Below are positions 34,986 through 44,875 of a stretch of DNA of 64,000 bases, in pieces (position 1 is the stretch's first letter; each line of letters opens with the position of its first letter). Below the pieces are notes generated by a model that saw only the letters and a program-made list of their open reading frames with translations, did no database searches and had not been told where the DNA came from. The stretch covers positions 60,027,159 to 60,091,158 of the forward strand of contig OX031059.1 of NCBI GenBank assembly GCA_943736015.1, in the 5' to 3' direction. The position numbers and the translations under genes were made by a program. The stretch is from Tridacna crocea (Eukaryota; Mollusca; Bivalvia; Cardiida; Cardiidae).

Positions 34986-35093
34986 TAAGTTTTGATTGAT
35001 CAACTTGATATTTCATTTGATTTTCATTGAATTGATTAGATTCATTAGCATTTTGTACACTGTCTTGAGCCAACAGATCATCATCCTGCTCCT
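34807..35093 (-). CDS. Candidate terminal exon of the NDUFAF2-like gene, reading into a transposon
   Basis: A minus-strand T-rich tract, a possible branch point and GATGCAG precede AGGAGCAGG at 35093. Two bases complete the phase-1 codon left by the exon at 38729, and the frame then reads EQDDDLLAQDSVQNANESNQ with a Gln/Asn-rich acidic run to QSK. No convincing donor follows; the frame continues through the terminal hairpin of the type 3 element to a stop at 34807. The host part is 34986-35093. Either it is a transposon-derived (exonised) C-terminus, or a donor or exon was missed. An alternative acceptor (AATAG at 35101) breaks the phase. Confidence 0.35.
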
Positions 35094-35339
35094 CTGCATC
35101 AATTATCTATTGTACTTCAAAAAAAAAAAATGGATGCAGATCACACAAATATGACCCAGACATTTATGGATTTTTTTTTGTGCGTGTGTGTGATACAATA
35201 AAAAAAAATGACTAAAAACGGATTGGCTATAGCAAAGTAGGTATTTATACATGTGAAAAGAAAAGAGATTTAGGCCTGTGTCACAAGAAATTCAGTGCTG
35301 ACAACTACTCAAGTAACTTATAGTGCAATGTTTTGTTCT
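35094..35339. other. Intronic stretch
   Basis: T-rich tract, short GTGT repeat near 35180, no feature recognised. Confidence 0.4.
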
Positions 35340-35617
35340 GTGACGTTCTTTACACCTAATGTATGGCTTTGTTTTGTTCAAACCTTTTACTTTTGCACTT
35401 TTCACCCATTTATCCCTTGATACATGTAGATAGGTTCAAATCCTTTTTTTTTACTTTCCACCCTTTTAACTTGATAGATAGGCAATCCACATGGTCAATA
35501 CATACAGCATCATGGAATTAGGTTCGTAACAAAAAATTAATGGAAATTACAAATTAAGGTTTAAAAAATGAAGGTTTGAATAAAATAAAGTCATGTGTTG
35601 GGTGTAAAGAATGTCAC
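35340..35617. mobile_element. MITE Q, copy 1 (about 278 bp)
   Basis: Ends are inverted: GTGACGTTCTTTACACC at the left and the inverse of GGTGTAAAGAATGTCAC at the right, with similarity extending about 47 bp. Repeated at 36034-36310 in the same orientation. Confidence 0.7.
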
Positions 35618-35640
35618 GATACGTCAACACTATAATACTA

Positions 35641-36014
35641 GTAACTGCTTTGTTCCGAAACATCCAATTGATTTACTCTATAAGTCTATGTTACCGAACT
35701 TGTCTGTTACCGGAACATCCGTAAATCTTCATCATAAAGTAGGCCTATCCTTTTGAAATCGTCCGTCCAATTTTGGAGACAGGGGATCCGGCGCTTTGTT
35801 TTACACACGCTTTGCGTTTCAAGACGCTTTTCCGATGTATTCTTTCCTTTTTCAGCATGCCGAGATGTGTTTGAAAAATAAGAAAAAATCCGCGCCGCGA
35901 AAACTGAAGACAATAATCTGCCAAAACCATAACGGGTGACAGATGTTTCAATGACAGATGAGTTTGGTTATATAGACTTATAGAGTAAATCAATTGGATG
36001 TTTTGTTAACAAAG
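35641..36014. mobile_element. Inverted-repeat element R (about 374 bp)
   Basis: AACATCCAATTGATTTACTC near the left end is mirrored near the right end (35975-36003). A third arm of the same family is at 36322-36410. It lies exactly between the two MITE Q copies. Confidence 0.65.
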
Positions 36015-36033
36015 TAATTACATGTTTATGTTC

Positions 36034-36310
36034 TGAGACGTTTTTTACACCTAATGTATGGCTTTGTTTTGTTAAAAACCTTCTACTTTTGCACTTTTCA
36101 CCCATTTATCCCTTAATAGATGAGTTCAAACCTTTTATTTTTCACTTTCCACCCTTTTTCACTTGATAGATAGGCAATCCACATGGTCAATACATACAGC
36201 ATGAAATGAGGTACATAACAAAAAATCATTTTTGATATATAGTGGAATTTACAAAATAAAGGTTTTAAATAACGAAGGTCTGAACAAAACAATGCCATAC
36301 ATTACGTGTA
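36034..36310. mobile_element. MITE Q, copy 2
   Basis: Collinear with 35340-35617 (shared GCAATCCACATGGTCAATAC) but more diverged at the right end. Followed by a partial arm of element R (36322-36410). Confidence 0.65.
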
Positions 36311-36610
36311 ATATATAATTGCTTTGTTACCGAAACATCCAATCGATTTATTCTGTAAGTCTATGTTACCGAACTTGTCTGTTACCCAAACATCCGTAAA
36401 TCACCGTAACAACTTGACGCTTGACAAAGTCATTTGATTTTAAAGAGCGTCTCAATGATTCAGTAGGTTACAAGACGTTGCGATTGACATACAAGCTGTA
36501 TTTACTTTTAGACTGGATTTTTCGAATATCGTTCAAGGGCACGGTGTGTGAGCAGCAGGCCTCTCGTTCAGCTTGCATTTCTTATAAAACGTCTTAAAAA
36601 CTCAAGAATT

Positions 36611-38196
36611 AAACAAGAGGGCCAAGATGGCCCTGGATCGCTCACCTGAATTTTTGAGATGACCATAGTCTATTTTTTTTTAGGTATTGAAACATTGGAA
36701 CCAAATTTATAAATTTGCCAAGCAATTTTCAAAAGGTCACCTGTAAAGGTCATTTCGAAATCTGACCATCAGTTTCAAAAAGAAGAATTTTTAAGAATTC
36801 TTCATTTCTGTATAAGAGCAAGTAGCCCCCATCCACGAGAGCCATGTTTCTTGAAGGATCAAAATTTACGAACAAGTTTTGAAAAGGGTCACCCAAGGAA
36901 CATCTCTCTGAAATTATTTCAAAATCTGACCAGGGGTTTCAGAGAAAGAGAATTCTAAAGAATTTCATCATGTCCGTATAGTGCAAGTAGCCCCCATTCA
37001 CAAGAGCCATGCTTCTTGACGGATCAAAATTATATGTACAACTTTTGGAAAGGGTCACCCAAGGAACATCTCTGTCAGATTATTTTAAAATCTGACCACG
37101 GGTTTCAGAGAAGAAGAATTTTCAAGAATTTCTTCATTTCCATATAGTGCAAGTAGCCACCATTCAATAGAGCCATGTTTCTTGGCCAATCAAAATTTTG
37201 CCAACAATTTTAGAAAAGGGTCACCCAAGGAATATCTCTGTGAAATTATTTCAAAATCTGGCCAGCGGTTTCAGAGAAGAAGAATTTTTAAGAATTTCTT
37301 CATTTCTGTATAGTGCACGAAGCCCCCATTCACCAGAGCCATGTTTCTTGACGGATCAAAATTTCGCGAACAATTTTTGAAAAGGGTCACCCAAGGAATA
37401 TCTGTGTGAAATTATTTTAAAATCTGGCCAGCGGTTTCAGAGAAGAAGAATTTTTAAGAATTTCTTCATTTCTGTATAGTGCAAGTAGCCCCCATTCACC
37501 AGAGCCATGTTTCTTGACCAATCAAAATTTTGTGAACAATTTTTGAAAAGGGCAACCCAAGGAACAAGTCTGTGAAATCATTTCAAAATCTAACCTGCTG
37601 TTTCAGAGAAGAAGAATTTTTAAGAATTTCTTCATTTCTGTATAGTGCAAGAAGCCCCCATTCACCAGAGCCATGTTTCTTGACCAATCAAAATTTCGCG
37701 AACACTTTTTTAAAAGGGTTACCCAAGGAATAACTCTTTGAAATCATTTCAAAATCTGACCAGCGGTTTCAGAGAAGAAGATTTTTTAAGAATTCCTTCA
37801 TTGCTGTGCAGTGCAAGAGGCCCCCATTCACCAGAGCCACATTTTTTGACGAATCAAAATTTCACGAACAATTTTTGAAAGGGTCACCCAAGGAACATAT
37901 CTGTGAAATTATTTCAAAATCCGACCAGCGGTTTCAGGGGAGAAGATTTTTAAAGAATTTGCTAAAAAATTCCATTTGGTTGCCATGGCAACCAGAGTTT
38001 TTGATGGAATCAAATTCTGTGAACAATTTTCAAAGAGGACCTCCCAAGGAACATTCCTGCCAAGTTTGGTCCAAATCCGCCCTGCGGTTTAGGAGGAGTT
38101 GATGTTTAAAGAATTGTTGACGACGCACGACGGACGACGGACGACGGGTGATCCTAAAAGCTCCCCTTGAGCACGTTGTGCTCAGGTGAGCTAAAA
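36611..38196 (+). mobile_element. Tandem-core element, type 1, copy 4
   Basis: Starts AAACAAGAGGGCCAAGATGG with ATCGCTCACCTGA and ends ACGGACGACGGGTGATCC, then TTGAGCACGTTGTGCTCAGG hairpin and TGAGCTAAAA. The CAGAGAAG block recurs at 36940, 37106, 37272, 37438, 37604, 37770 and 37936, exactly 166 bp apart. Cleanest copy of this type. Confidence 0.9.
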
Positions 38197-38462
38197 AAAA
38201 AACACCTCGCATCAACAGCAAAACTAACCGACCAAACACAATTTTAAGCGATGATTTTGATCGCCAATCGGCTTATTCTGACAACACTGTTATTCAGACC
38301 ATGTTTCCTCCTTTTTCCACCATGTTTTATACCCTTTCATAAATTGAACTGTTCTGTATTAGTTTTCTCTTCATGCTACCTTTATGGACTTATATAAAAC
38401 TTTATGTTCTAGAAAACAATTCATATCAGTAATATGTTGACACAACTAAAATGTATATACCT
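38197..38462. other. Intronic stretch with a MITE remnant
   Basis: At 38298-38400 a strip resembling the 3' half of the TTAA-hairpin MITE (CCTTTTTCCACCATGTTTTA) is just visible. Nothing else recognised. Confidence 0.35.
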
Positions 38463-38654
38463 CAGAGCTCAAGATAAAATGGAGTGATAGTAGCCTAAAT
38501 CAATTATTTCTCTTCCAAACCCTATGTTGTGGGTACTCATTAGAATCATCTCAATGAGGCGATTCAAATGAGCATCCTTAACATAGGGTTTAGTGGAGAA
38601 TAAACAATATTTTCATTTTTGAACTCAAAATCACTCCCTCTGTCTGGCACTCTG
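38463..38654. mobile_element. MITE family P, copy 2, 192 bp
   Basis: Same length and central hairpin (ATGTTGTGGGTACTCATTAG) as 31646-31837. Termini are mutated and no target duplication is evident. Confidence 0.75.
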
Positions 38655-38728
38655 ACACTTTATTGGTTTTTAATTTTAGGAGAAGACATTTACAGACAAA
38701 TCTAGGGGGAAAAAAAAAAGAAAAGTAC

Positions 38729-38801
38729 CTCTTTTGGGGTTGTCTTTAGATCTTTCAACTTCAGTTACAGATGTGGTCACCTCATTCCCTGATTCAACAG
38801 C
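38729..38801 (-). CDS. NDUFAF2-like gene, exon 5
   Basis: Acceptor TGTTTAAG, then 24 codons plus one base (AVESGNEVTTSVTEVERS ...), then the donor GAG|GTACTT. Phase 0 at its start fits exon 4. The sequence is acidic and probably disordered, as is the C-terminal region of NDUFAF2. No specific motif, so the assignment rests on phase and position. Confidence 0.6.
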
Positions 38802-38854
38802 CTTAAACACAGAAAACAGACAATGAAATGGCATTCACTAACCTAGCTAGATTC

Positions 38855-39010
38855 AATTCTAAATGAGCCACGCTCTGTGAAAAGGAGGCTTCATGCTTCT
38901 GCAAAAAGTATCAACACAGACCAGTTGGTGCAGTCAGCACAGGCTGACCACGGAAAAACTTTTTACTATTGCCATAATCGGTTCATTTTCTGTATGTCAA
39001 AGGACCAGTT
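38855..39010. repeat. Degraded MITE of the GACGACACTTT family
   Basis: GTGCAGTCAGCACAGGCTGACCAC-like palindromic text and CGCTCTGTGAAAAGGAGG resemble members of the family at 11156 and 55189. TIRs not traceable. Confidence 0.35.
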
Positions 39011-39055
39011 TACTAGAAGATTCAGCTTGTTGTAAGGCAAAATGGATCTGCTGGA

Positions 39056-39284
39056 TTAACCCTTTACTCCATAGATACTCATTTTAATGCATTGCTTGTA
39101 GGAGCCTTTGGAAAACATTGTGGCAAAAGGTGAAATTGCTCGTGACGAGCAATTTCACCTTTTGCCACAATGTTTTCTACACTTTCAAAAGGTGTCATAT
39201 ACACCTATGAAATGGCTTCATCCTTGCTGTTATTTAGGGTCAATTAGAGATACTGTAGAAATGCCTTATGGGGTAAAGGGTTAA
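39056..39284 (-). mobile_element. TTAA-hairpin MITE, subfamily B, full length
   Basis: TIRs TTAACCCTTTACTCCATA and TATGGGGTAAAGGGTTAA. Same size and plan as family A, but the arms differ and the stem reads GTGGCAAAAGGTGAAATTGC with a loop CTCGTGACGAG; every stem difference is matched on the opposite arm. Confidence 0.95.
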
Positions 39285-39455
39285 TTATCCTGTAATGAAT
39301 TACTTGATATAAAGCATCATGTCATGGTATGTCTTCAAAGACAAGGTATTTGATTGGCTATTATATTTTAGCTCTGCCAATCATTTTGCAAGTATCAGAG
39401 TTTACGTGCAGGCATCATCAATGATTGTAAGGTGTTGAATGCTGCTTCAACCATA

Positions 39456-39520
39456 TTTCAGTTAAATTGTGGCAGTGAGTTCACCTCTTTATGCTCTTCT
39501 GGATTTTCTTTTTACGAGTA
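39456..39520 (-). repeat. SINE S1 body fragment
   Basis: ATATTTCAGTTAAATTGTGG and the following 45 bp align with 28290-28345. No head. Confidence 0.4.
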
Positions 39521-40049
39521 AAAGGATGAACCTATCTCATACTTAAGTCTGTTACTAGAAAATATGAGTTTTATTGATCCATAATCATAATGATGACTTG
39601 CTAGGTACGACGCATCCTTGAATTAAACTCCCTTTTCACAAAGCAATATACATGTTGTTTACACAGAGGGTGCTTGAAGCAACTTTTTTTCAAAAGTCCT
39701 GTTTCAGAATGTCTATCTGACAGTTCATTAGTTTTCTTCCATAATTTTTTTTCAAGACTGACTGCAAACTTCAAAGTATCATAAAAGTCAATAACAATGG
39801 CAAATAAAAGTGTAATTCAGGTAAGATACACACCAACAATTATACTGTGGTAGAATTTTTGTTCTAAATTTGATGACTAAACATCTGATTGGCTGACAGA
39901 AAATAATACATCCAATCACATGGTTAGTATTGGAAATCAGAATAGGAATTGTGGCGGTTGGTCCTTGAGCCATTAATTCCATTTGTTGTCCAAAAACTGA
40001 CTCTCTGCCAAAAAGGCTTCGAGTCATCAATAAATGACTTCATTCTGCT

Positions 40050-40279
40050 TTAACCCTTTACTCCATAGACACTCATTTTGACGTATCAACAACAGACAGC
40101 TTCTGAAAACATGGTGGGAAAAGGAGAAATTGCTCGAAACGAGCAATTTCTCCTTTTCCCACAATGTTTTCCTCTCAATCGGATATTTGTATCCTCATTT
40201 GTCTATATTTTTGACATCATATCTTTATTTGCTGCTGAAATGGAAGAGCCTCAAATTGGCATATCAGGTAAAGGGTTAA
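40050..40279 (-). mobile_element. TTAA-hairpin MITE, subfamily C, full length
   Basis: Termini as in subfamily B (TTAACCCTTTACTCCATAG), stem half as in A (GTGGGAAAAGGAGAAA) and inner stem as in B (TTGCTCG/CGAGCAA). An intermediate between A and B with a fully paired stem. Confidence 0.95.
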
Positions 40280-40310
40280 ATACACTAGCTAACAACTGCA
40301 TTAGGGAGAA

Positions 40311-40450
40311 TTCTCTTTAGCTCAGTGGTAATAGTGTAAACCTTTTGTCTGGGCGTTCTAGGTTTGAATCCTGCCTGGTCCCTATATTTCTGCTATGCAT
40401 TTTGTTTCTTTATTACAAACTTTGTTCATAAGAGAATTGACTTCAAGACT
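40311..40450 (+). mobile_element. tRNA-derived SINE, family S2, copy 2
   Basis: Head TTTAGCTCAGTGGTAATAG and GTTCTAGGTTTGAATCC match copy 1 at 31395. It ends within about 30 bp of the NDUFAF2-like exon 4 donor. Confidence 0.65.
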
Positions 40451-40480
40451 TTTGGCAGACAAAGCTTCTGTATTACTTAC

Positions 40481-40561
40481 AAGTCTTTCTGCTTCTTTCA
40501 TTTCTAGCTTTCTTATTTTTTCTGCCATCTTCAATTTGTTGATTTCATTTCTTTCAATTTC
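40481..40561 (-). CDS. NDUFAF2-like gene, exon 4
   Basis: Acceptor TTTGACAG, 27 codons, donor CTT|GTAAGT, phase 0 at both ends. It encodes EIERNEINKLKMAEKIRKLE followed by MKEAERL, a charged helix. Joined to exon 3 it gives PPSPE-EIERNEI, matching NDUFAF2 PPTMEEILKNEKHRE and the Lys/Glu-rich helix that follows. Confidence 0.8.
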
Positions 40562-40678
40562 CTGTCAAAGAAAATTGGTTCTGGAAATTGTTATCCTCTA
40601 TCTATGATAAGACATTGTATGGGTACATTCTGTGCTTTTTATATCTTACAAACTGACTTAGAAAAAAAAATAAACTAT

Positions 40679-40907
40679 TTAACCCATTACAACTCAATCC
40701 CTACTTTTGACGCCCCTGAGAAAGAAGCCTTTTAAAAACACTGTGGGAAAAGGAGAAAATGCTGGTAACCAGCATTTTCTCCTTTTCCCACAGTGTTTTC
40801 TACCCTTTCCAGAACAAATTTCTATTTTTCAGTCACCTTTATTTTGTCGTCTGCAAATGCTTTCAATTTGGACCAGTCCAAAATTTTCTCGTGTGGTAAT
40901 GAGTTAA
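40679..40907 (-). mobile_element. TTAA-hairpin MITE, family A, full length
   Basis: Both TTAA intact; stem perfect, with CACTGTGGG on one side and CCCACAGTG on the other (a paired A-to-C / T-to-G difference from consensus ATTGTGGG). Confidence 0.95.
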
Positions 40908-40921
40908 AATAAAACAGGCTT

Positions 40922-41104
40922 TTAACTCTCTTCCACAGAGTCCAGACTTTTAATGACCCTGAGAGAGTATCCATTTGAAAAAATTGTGGGAAGAGGAGAA
41001 AGGAAATTTGGCTTTGAAAAGGTAGAAAACATTGTGAAAAAAGTCCTTGTAACAAGCATTTTCTCTTTTTCCAATATGTTTTCAAAAGCTCAATACTCAT
41101 GATC
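40922..41104 (-). mobile_element. TTAA-hairpin MITE, family A, rearranged
   Basis: The left arm and first half-stem are followed by a second GGTAGAAAACATTGTG start, as if two copies had recombined inside the palindrome. No right TTAA. Confidence 0.7.
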
Positions 41105-41148
41105 ATATACATAAAACATTACTTATCTTCAGACTTCTCAGTTATCAA

Positions 41149-41192
41149 TTCATTACCCAAGGACAAAAGTTTAGACTGATAATTTATCCATG
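41149..41192 (+). mobile_element. TTAA-hairpin MITE, end fragment
   Basis: ATTCATTACCCAAGGACAAA and AGTTTAGACTGAT are the first 40 bp of the + orientation. Confidence 0.5.
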
Positions 41193-41229
41193 ATTACACT
41201 GCTAACTAATGTCTACACACTGTAAAGTT

Positions 41230-41458
41230 TTAACCCTTTACCACATAATGCCGACTTTTGACGACTCTGAATAAGAAGCCTTTTAAAAACATTGTGGGAA
41301 AAGGAGAAAATCCTGATAACCAGCATTTTCTCCTTTTTCCACAATGTTTTCTACCCTATCAAAGAAAATTTGCACCATTTGAGCCACACTGAAATTGTTG
41401 TCTGTAACTGCTTTCAATTTGTACCAGTCTAAAATTTTGTCATTTGATAAAGAGTTAA
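41230..41458 (-). mobile_element. TTAA-hairpin MITE, family A, full length
   Basis: Both TTAA intact. Stem has unpaired changes (AATCCTGATAACC). Confidence 0.95.
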
Positions 41459-41493
41459 CAGTATTTGTTTACTCTCTGACTGTATGGATGTAG

Positions 41494-41710
41494 TTAACTC
41501 ATTACCAAACGACAAAATTTTAGGCTTGTCCAAATTGAAAGTATTTGCAGACGACAAAATAAAAGTGACTGAAGATTTGAAATTTGTTTTGTGAAGGGTG
41601 GGAAAAGAAGAAAATGTTGGTTACCAGCATTTTCTCCTTTTCCCACAATGTTCTCCAAAGGCTTCTTTCTCAGGGTCGTCAAAAGTAGGAACTGTGTAGT
41701 AATGGGTTAA
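41494..41710 (+). mobile_element. TTAA-hairpin MITE, family A, 12-bp deletion
   Basis: Missing the outer part of the left stem arm (GAAGGGTGGGAAAAGAAG), otherwise complete. Confidence 0.9.
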
Positions 41711-41765
41711 AGCCATGTATGTGGGTTGTGCTGATAACAAAACTTACTGCAGCTTTACGCTACTC

Positions 41766-41991
41766 TTAACCCATACTAAACAACAGTTTTCCATTTGTCC
41801 AAATCAAAAGCATTTGCAGACGACAAAAGGAAAGTGACTGAAAATTTGAAATTCATTTTGTGAAGGGTAGAAAACATTGTGGAAAAAGGAGAAAATGCTG
41901 GTTACCAGCATTTTCTCCTTTTCCCACAATGTTTTCTAATGGCTTCTTTCTCAGGGGTGTCAAAAGTAGGGATTGTGTGGTAATGGGTTAA
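41766..41991 (+). mobile_element. TTAA-hairpin MITE, family A, near full length
   Basis: Left end TTAACCCATACTAAACAAC lost three bases of the TIR. Stem nearly perfect. Confidence 0.95.
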
Positions 41992-42131
41992 CCTGCTAAA
42001 GGACAACATACTTTGTTGCAAGGAGTACTGTGAGTGTAGATTAAGATCAGACCATAAAGAAGGTGCAATCTGATCTCTGAATTCCTCCTTTATAGCATAT
42101 ACATGTACTATCTTTCAGGCTACTGTAGCCC

Positions 42132-42360
42132 TTAACCTATTACCACACAATCCCTACTTTTGACGCCCCTGAGAAAGAAGCCTTTAGAAAACATTGTGGG
42201 AAAAGGAGAAAATGCTGGTAACCAGCACTTTCTCCTTTTCCCAGAATGTTTTCTACCCTTCACAAAACAAATTTCAAATTTTCAGTCACTTTTATTTTGT
42301 TGTCTACAAATGCTTTCAATTTGGACCAGTCTAAAATTTTCTCATGTGGTAATGAGTTAA
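42132..42360 (-). mobile_element. TTAA-hairpin MITE, family A, full length
   Basis: Its right TTAA (42357-42360) is also the left TTAA of the next copy. Confidence 0.95.
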
Positions 42361-42562
42361 CCCTTTACTAGACAAAAAAATTTTAGTCTTGTCCAAACTG
42401 AAAATATAAGTGTAACTCAAATGATGCACATTTTCTTTGATAGGGTACAAAACATTGTGGGAAAAGGAGAAAGCGCTGGTTACCAGCATTTTCTCCTTTT
42501 CCCACGTTTTCAAAGCCTTCTTCCAGGGTTGTTAAAAGTCGGCTTTGTTTGGTAATGGAATA
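42357..42562 (+). mobile_element. TTAA-hairpin MITE, family A, abutting copy
   Basis: Joined directly to the previous copy through one shared TTAA. Internal deletions shorten the left arm and remove CAATG from the stem; the right TTAA has decayed to ATAG. Confidence 0.9.
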
Positions 42563-42695
42563 GATCAATACAGACTATCATATTTATCAAAGCCCATGTT
42601 TTTAAAATCTGACCTCAACTTCGAGGGGAGAGAAGAAGTTTTAAAAGCAACAAAATCTTCATTAATATATATATACACATAAAACTTTCACTTAC

Positions 42696-42736
42696 TTCCG
42701 GTGATGGGGGATTTTTTCTCATGCCTCGTAACCAAG
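42696..42736 (-). CDS. NDUFAF2-like gene, exon 3 (41 bp)
   Basis: Acceptor AATTTCAG, two bases completing a Ser codon, 13 codons (WLRGMRKNPPSPE) and donor GAA|GTAAGT. With exon 2 it reads PIEWNS-WLRGMRKNPP, against NDUFAF2 PTEWEAWIRRTRKTPP. The signature Trp, basic patch and PP are all present. TTAA-hairpin MITEs lie about 130 and 60 bp away on either side. Confidence 0.85.
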
Positions 42737-42798
42737 CTGAAATTAATGTGAAAAGTGTATGATAGAGAAAACAAATTATTCTCATAAGTGTGCTAAAC

Positions 42799-43040
42799 TA
42801 AACACATTACCAGACACTCTGCCGACAGAGTAAATCAAATTAACTGAGTTTTAACGACCTTGAGGAAATGACCTTTGAAAGACATTATGGGAAAAGGAGA
42901 AAATGCTGGTAACTAGCATTTTCTCCTTTTTTCGTGATGTTTTCTACCCTATCAAATACAAATTCCATCACTTGAGCAACATTTATATGGTATTCTGCAA
43001 GGGATTTCATTTTAATTAAGTCTATCTACTTTATTTAACC
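42799..43040 (-). mobile_element. TTAA-hairpin MITE, family A, diverged
   Basis: A 25-bp insertion lies after the left TIR (about 42817-42842) and the right arm is eroded. Stem core GGGAAAAGGAGAAAATGCTG is intact. Confidence 0.75.
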
Positions 43041-43370
43041 TTACCCAGGTCAAAATCATTTACATAAACTTATATTCTGATTTTTACCCTCAGCATATGT
43101 CCCGAATGATCTCTAAAATATTTCGTCCCATTTATGCTAATTCTTCACAAGATAAATTAAAACTTTCTGGTCTATCATCAAACACACAAATATTGCAATT
43201 TGTAAGTTTTTTTGTTTTTAGGAAAACACCTCCTCATTGTCTTGTGCAGTCTGATCTTGATCTACACGGACTGCATTTTTTTTTTAACTATGTTAAAAAT
43301 TACTGGATAGAAAATATGGACTACAGAAAGCACACAAGGTTATAGAGAGAACTGTCCCAGTAGCCTACTT

Positions 43371-43606
43371 TTTAGCTCTTTACCAAACGACAAAATTTTA
43401 CGCCGGTCCAACTTGAAGGCATTTGTAGATGACAAATTAAATGTTGTTAAAGTGGTGGTTTCTTTTTTTCGATGGGTACCGTAGAAAATGTTGTGGGAAA
43501 GGGAGAAAATGCTGCTTATCAGCATTTTCTCCTTTTTCACACAATGTTTTCAAAAGGCCTCTTCCTTAAGATCGTTAAAAGTCAGGACTGTGTGGAAAAG
43601 GGTTCA
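43371..43606 (+). mobile_element. TTAA-hairpin MITE, family A, near full length
   Basis: Left TTAA mutated to TTTAGC, right to GGTTCACC. Arms contain small insertions. Confidence 0.85.
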
Positions 43607-43719
43607 CCAACCCTAACCCATTTTCAAAGAGGGTTGAGATACCATCAAACAAGATATTCTGGCCAATTTTCATGTACATGTATGTCCGACCGAAAATGTG
43701 GTCTCTAGATAGTACAAAA

Positions 43720-44170
43720 CACGGCGGGGAATCACGTGACACAACAACAACAACAATGACCGTTATTTGAAAAAATTCCCCAACTTCAGGTAAGAAAATC
43801 TTCAATAATTCCGTTAATACGTGACCGATTGGAATTTGGTTTGAAGCAGAGAAGGCGGAAGGACTCTGGGGATTTGCTTGATGTGTTAGATTTTATAAAC
43901 AACACCAGATAAAAAAGTTATTGGCGAGCAAACAAATTATCCAGGGTAAAAAATTTGTTTGCTCGTCAATAACTTTTTTATCAGGTGTTGTTTAAAAAAT
44001 CTAACACATCAAGCAAATCCCTGGAGTCCTTCCGCCTTCTCTGCTTCAAACCAAATTCCAATCGGTCATGTATTAACGAATTTATTGAAGATTTTCTTAC
44101 CTGAAGTCGGGGAATTTTTTCAAATAACGGTCATTGTTGTTGTTGTTGTGTCACGTGATTCCCCGCCGTG
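43720..44170. mobile_element. 451-bp foldback element with target duplication
   Basis: Near-perfect inverted arms of about 215 bp, from CACGGCGGGGAATCACGTGA to its inverse TCACGTGATTCCCCGCCGTG, around a spacer of about 15 bp (43938-43952). A 5-bp duplication CAAAA flanks it (43715-43719 and 44171-44175). Arms include (CAA)n and no coding sequence. In intron 2 of the NDUFAF2-like gene. Confidence 0.95.
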
Positions 44171-44284
44171 CAAAAGGTTTTCCTGAATTTTTGTATCAGT
44201 GACATTCTTTTTGACAGCTATGATTCATTTTCAAACCTATTAAATACATGAAAACGATGAACACAAGTATTCTGACTAACTTCC

Positions 44285-44504
44285 TTAACCCTTTACCAAA
44301 CGACAAAATTTTAGACAGGTCCAAACTGAAAGCACTTACAGACCACAAAATAAATGTGACTCAAAAATTGAATTTTGTTTCCAGCAGGGAAGTAAACATT
44401 GTGGGTAAAGGAAAAAATGCTGGTTTCCCACCATGTTTTGGTTGTTTTCAAAAGGTATCTATCTCAGGGTCATAAAAACCACAGATTGTTTGTTAAAGGG
44501 TTAA
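44285..44504 (+). mobile_element. TTAA-hairpin MITE, family A, stem-deleted
   Basis: Both TTAA intact, but most of the right stem arm is gone (GCTGGTTTCCCACCATG). Confidence 0.9.
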
Positions 44505-44549
44505 GTACACAAAAGGAATTGGCACTCTAGAGAGCACAAAATGTAATCC

Positions 44550-44784
44550 TTAACCTATTGCCACAAAATCCCTACTTTTGACGACCCTGAGAAAGAAGCC
44601 TTTTTAAAACACTGTGGGAAAAGGAGAAAATGCTGGTAACCAGCATTTTCTCCTTTTCCCGCAATGTTTTCTACCCTTCCCATAGCAAATTTTAACTGTT
44701 CAGTCACATTTATTTTGTTGTTTGCAAATTCTCTCAATTTGGACCAGTGCAAAAATTTGCAAAAGTTGTCTGGTAAAGGGTTAA
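44550..44784 (-). mobile_element. TTAA-hairpin MITE, family A, full length
   Basis: Both TTAA intact; small duplication near the right end (GCAAAAATTTGCAAAAG). Confidence 0.95.
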
Positions 44785-44819
44785 AATTTTCAGGATGGAA
44801 ACAACACAACATAGACAGC

Positions 44820-44875
44820 AGAATCACAAAAGCTCAACTTGAGTATTGTGTGCACAGGTGAGCTAAACAAGTATT
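44820..44875 (+). mobile_element. Type 1 tandem-core element, 3' end only
   Basis: AAAGCTCAACTTGAGTATTG then TGTGCACAGGTGAGCTAAAC matches the type 1 terminal hairpin without any core. Confidence 0.55.

Noticed and set aside
40707-40907. Recurrent peptides of the type VGKGENAGNQHFLLFPQCF at more than 20 places
   Set aside because: All are translations of the MITE palindrome and follow the repeat, not a gene family.
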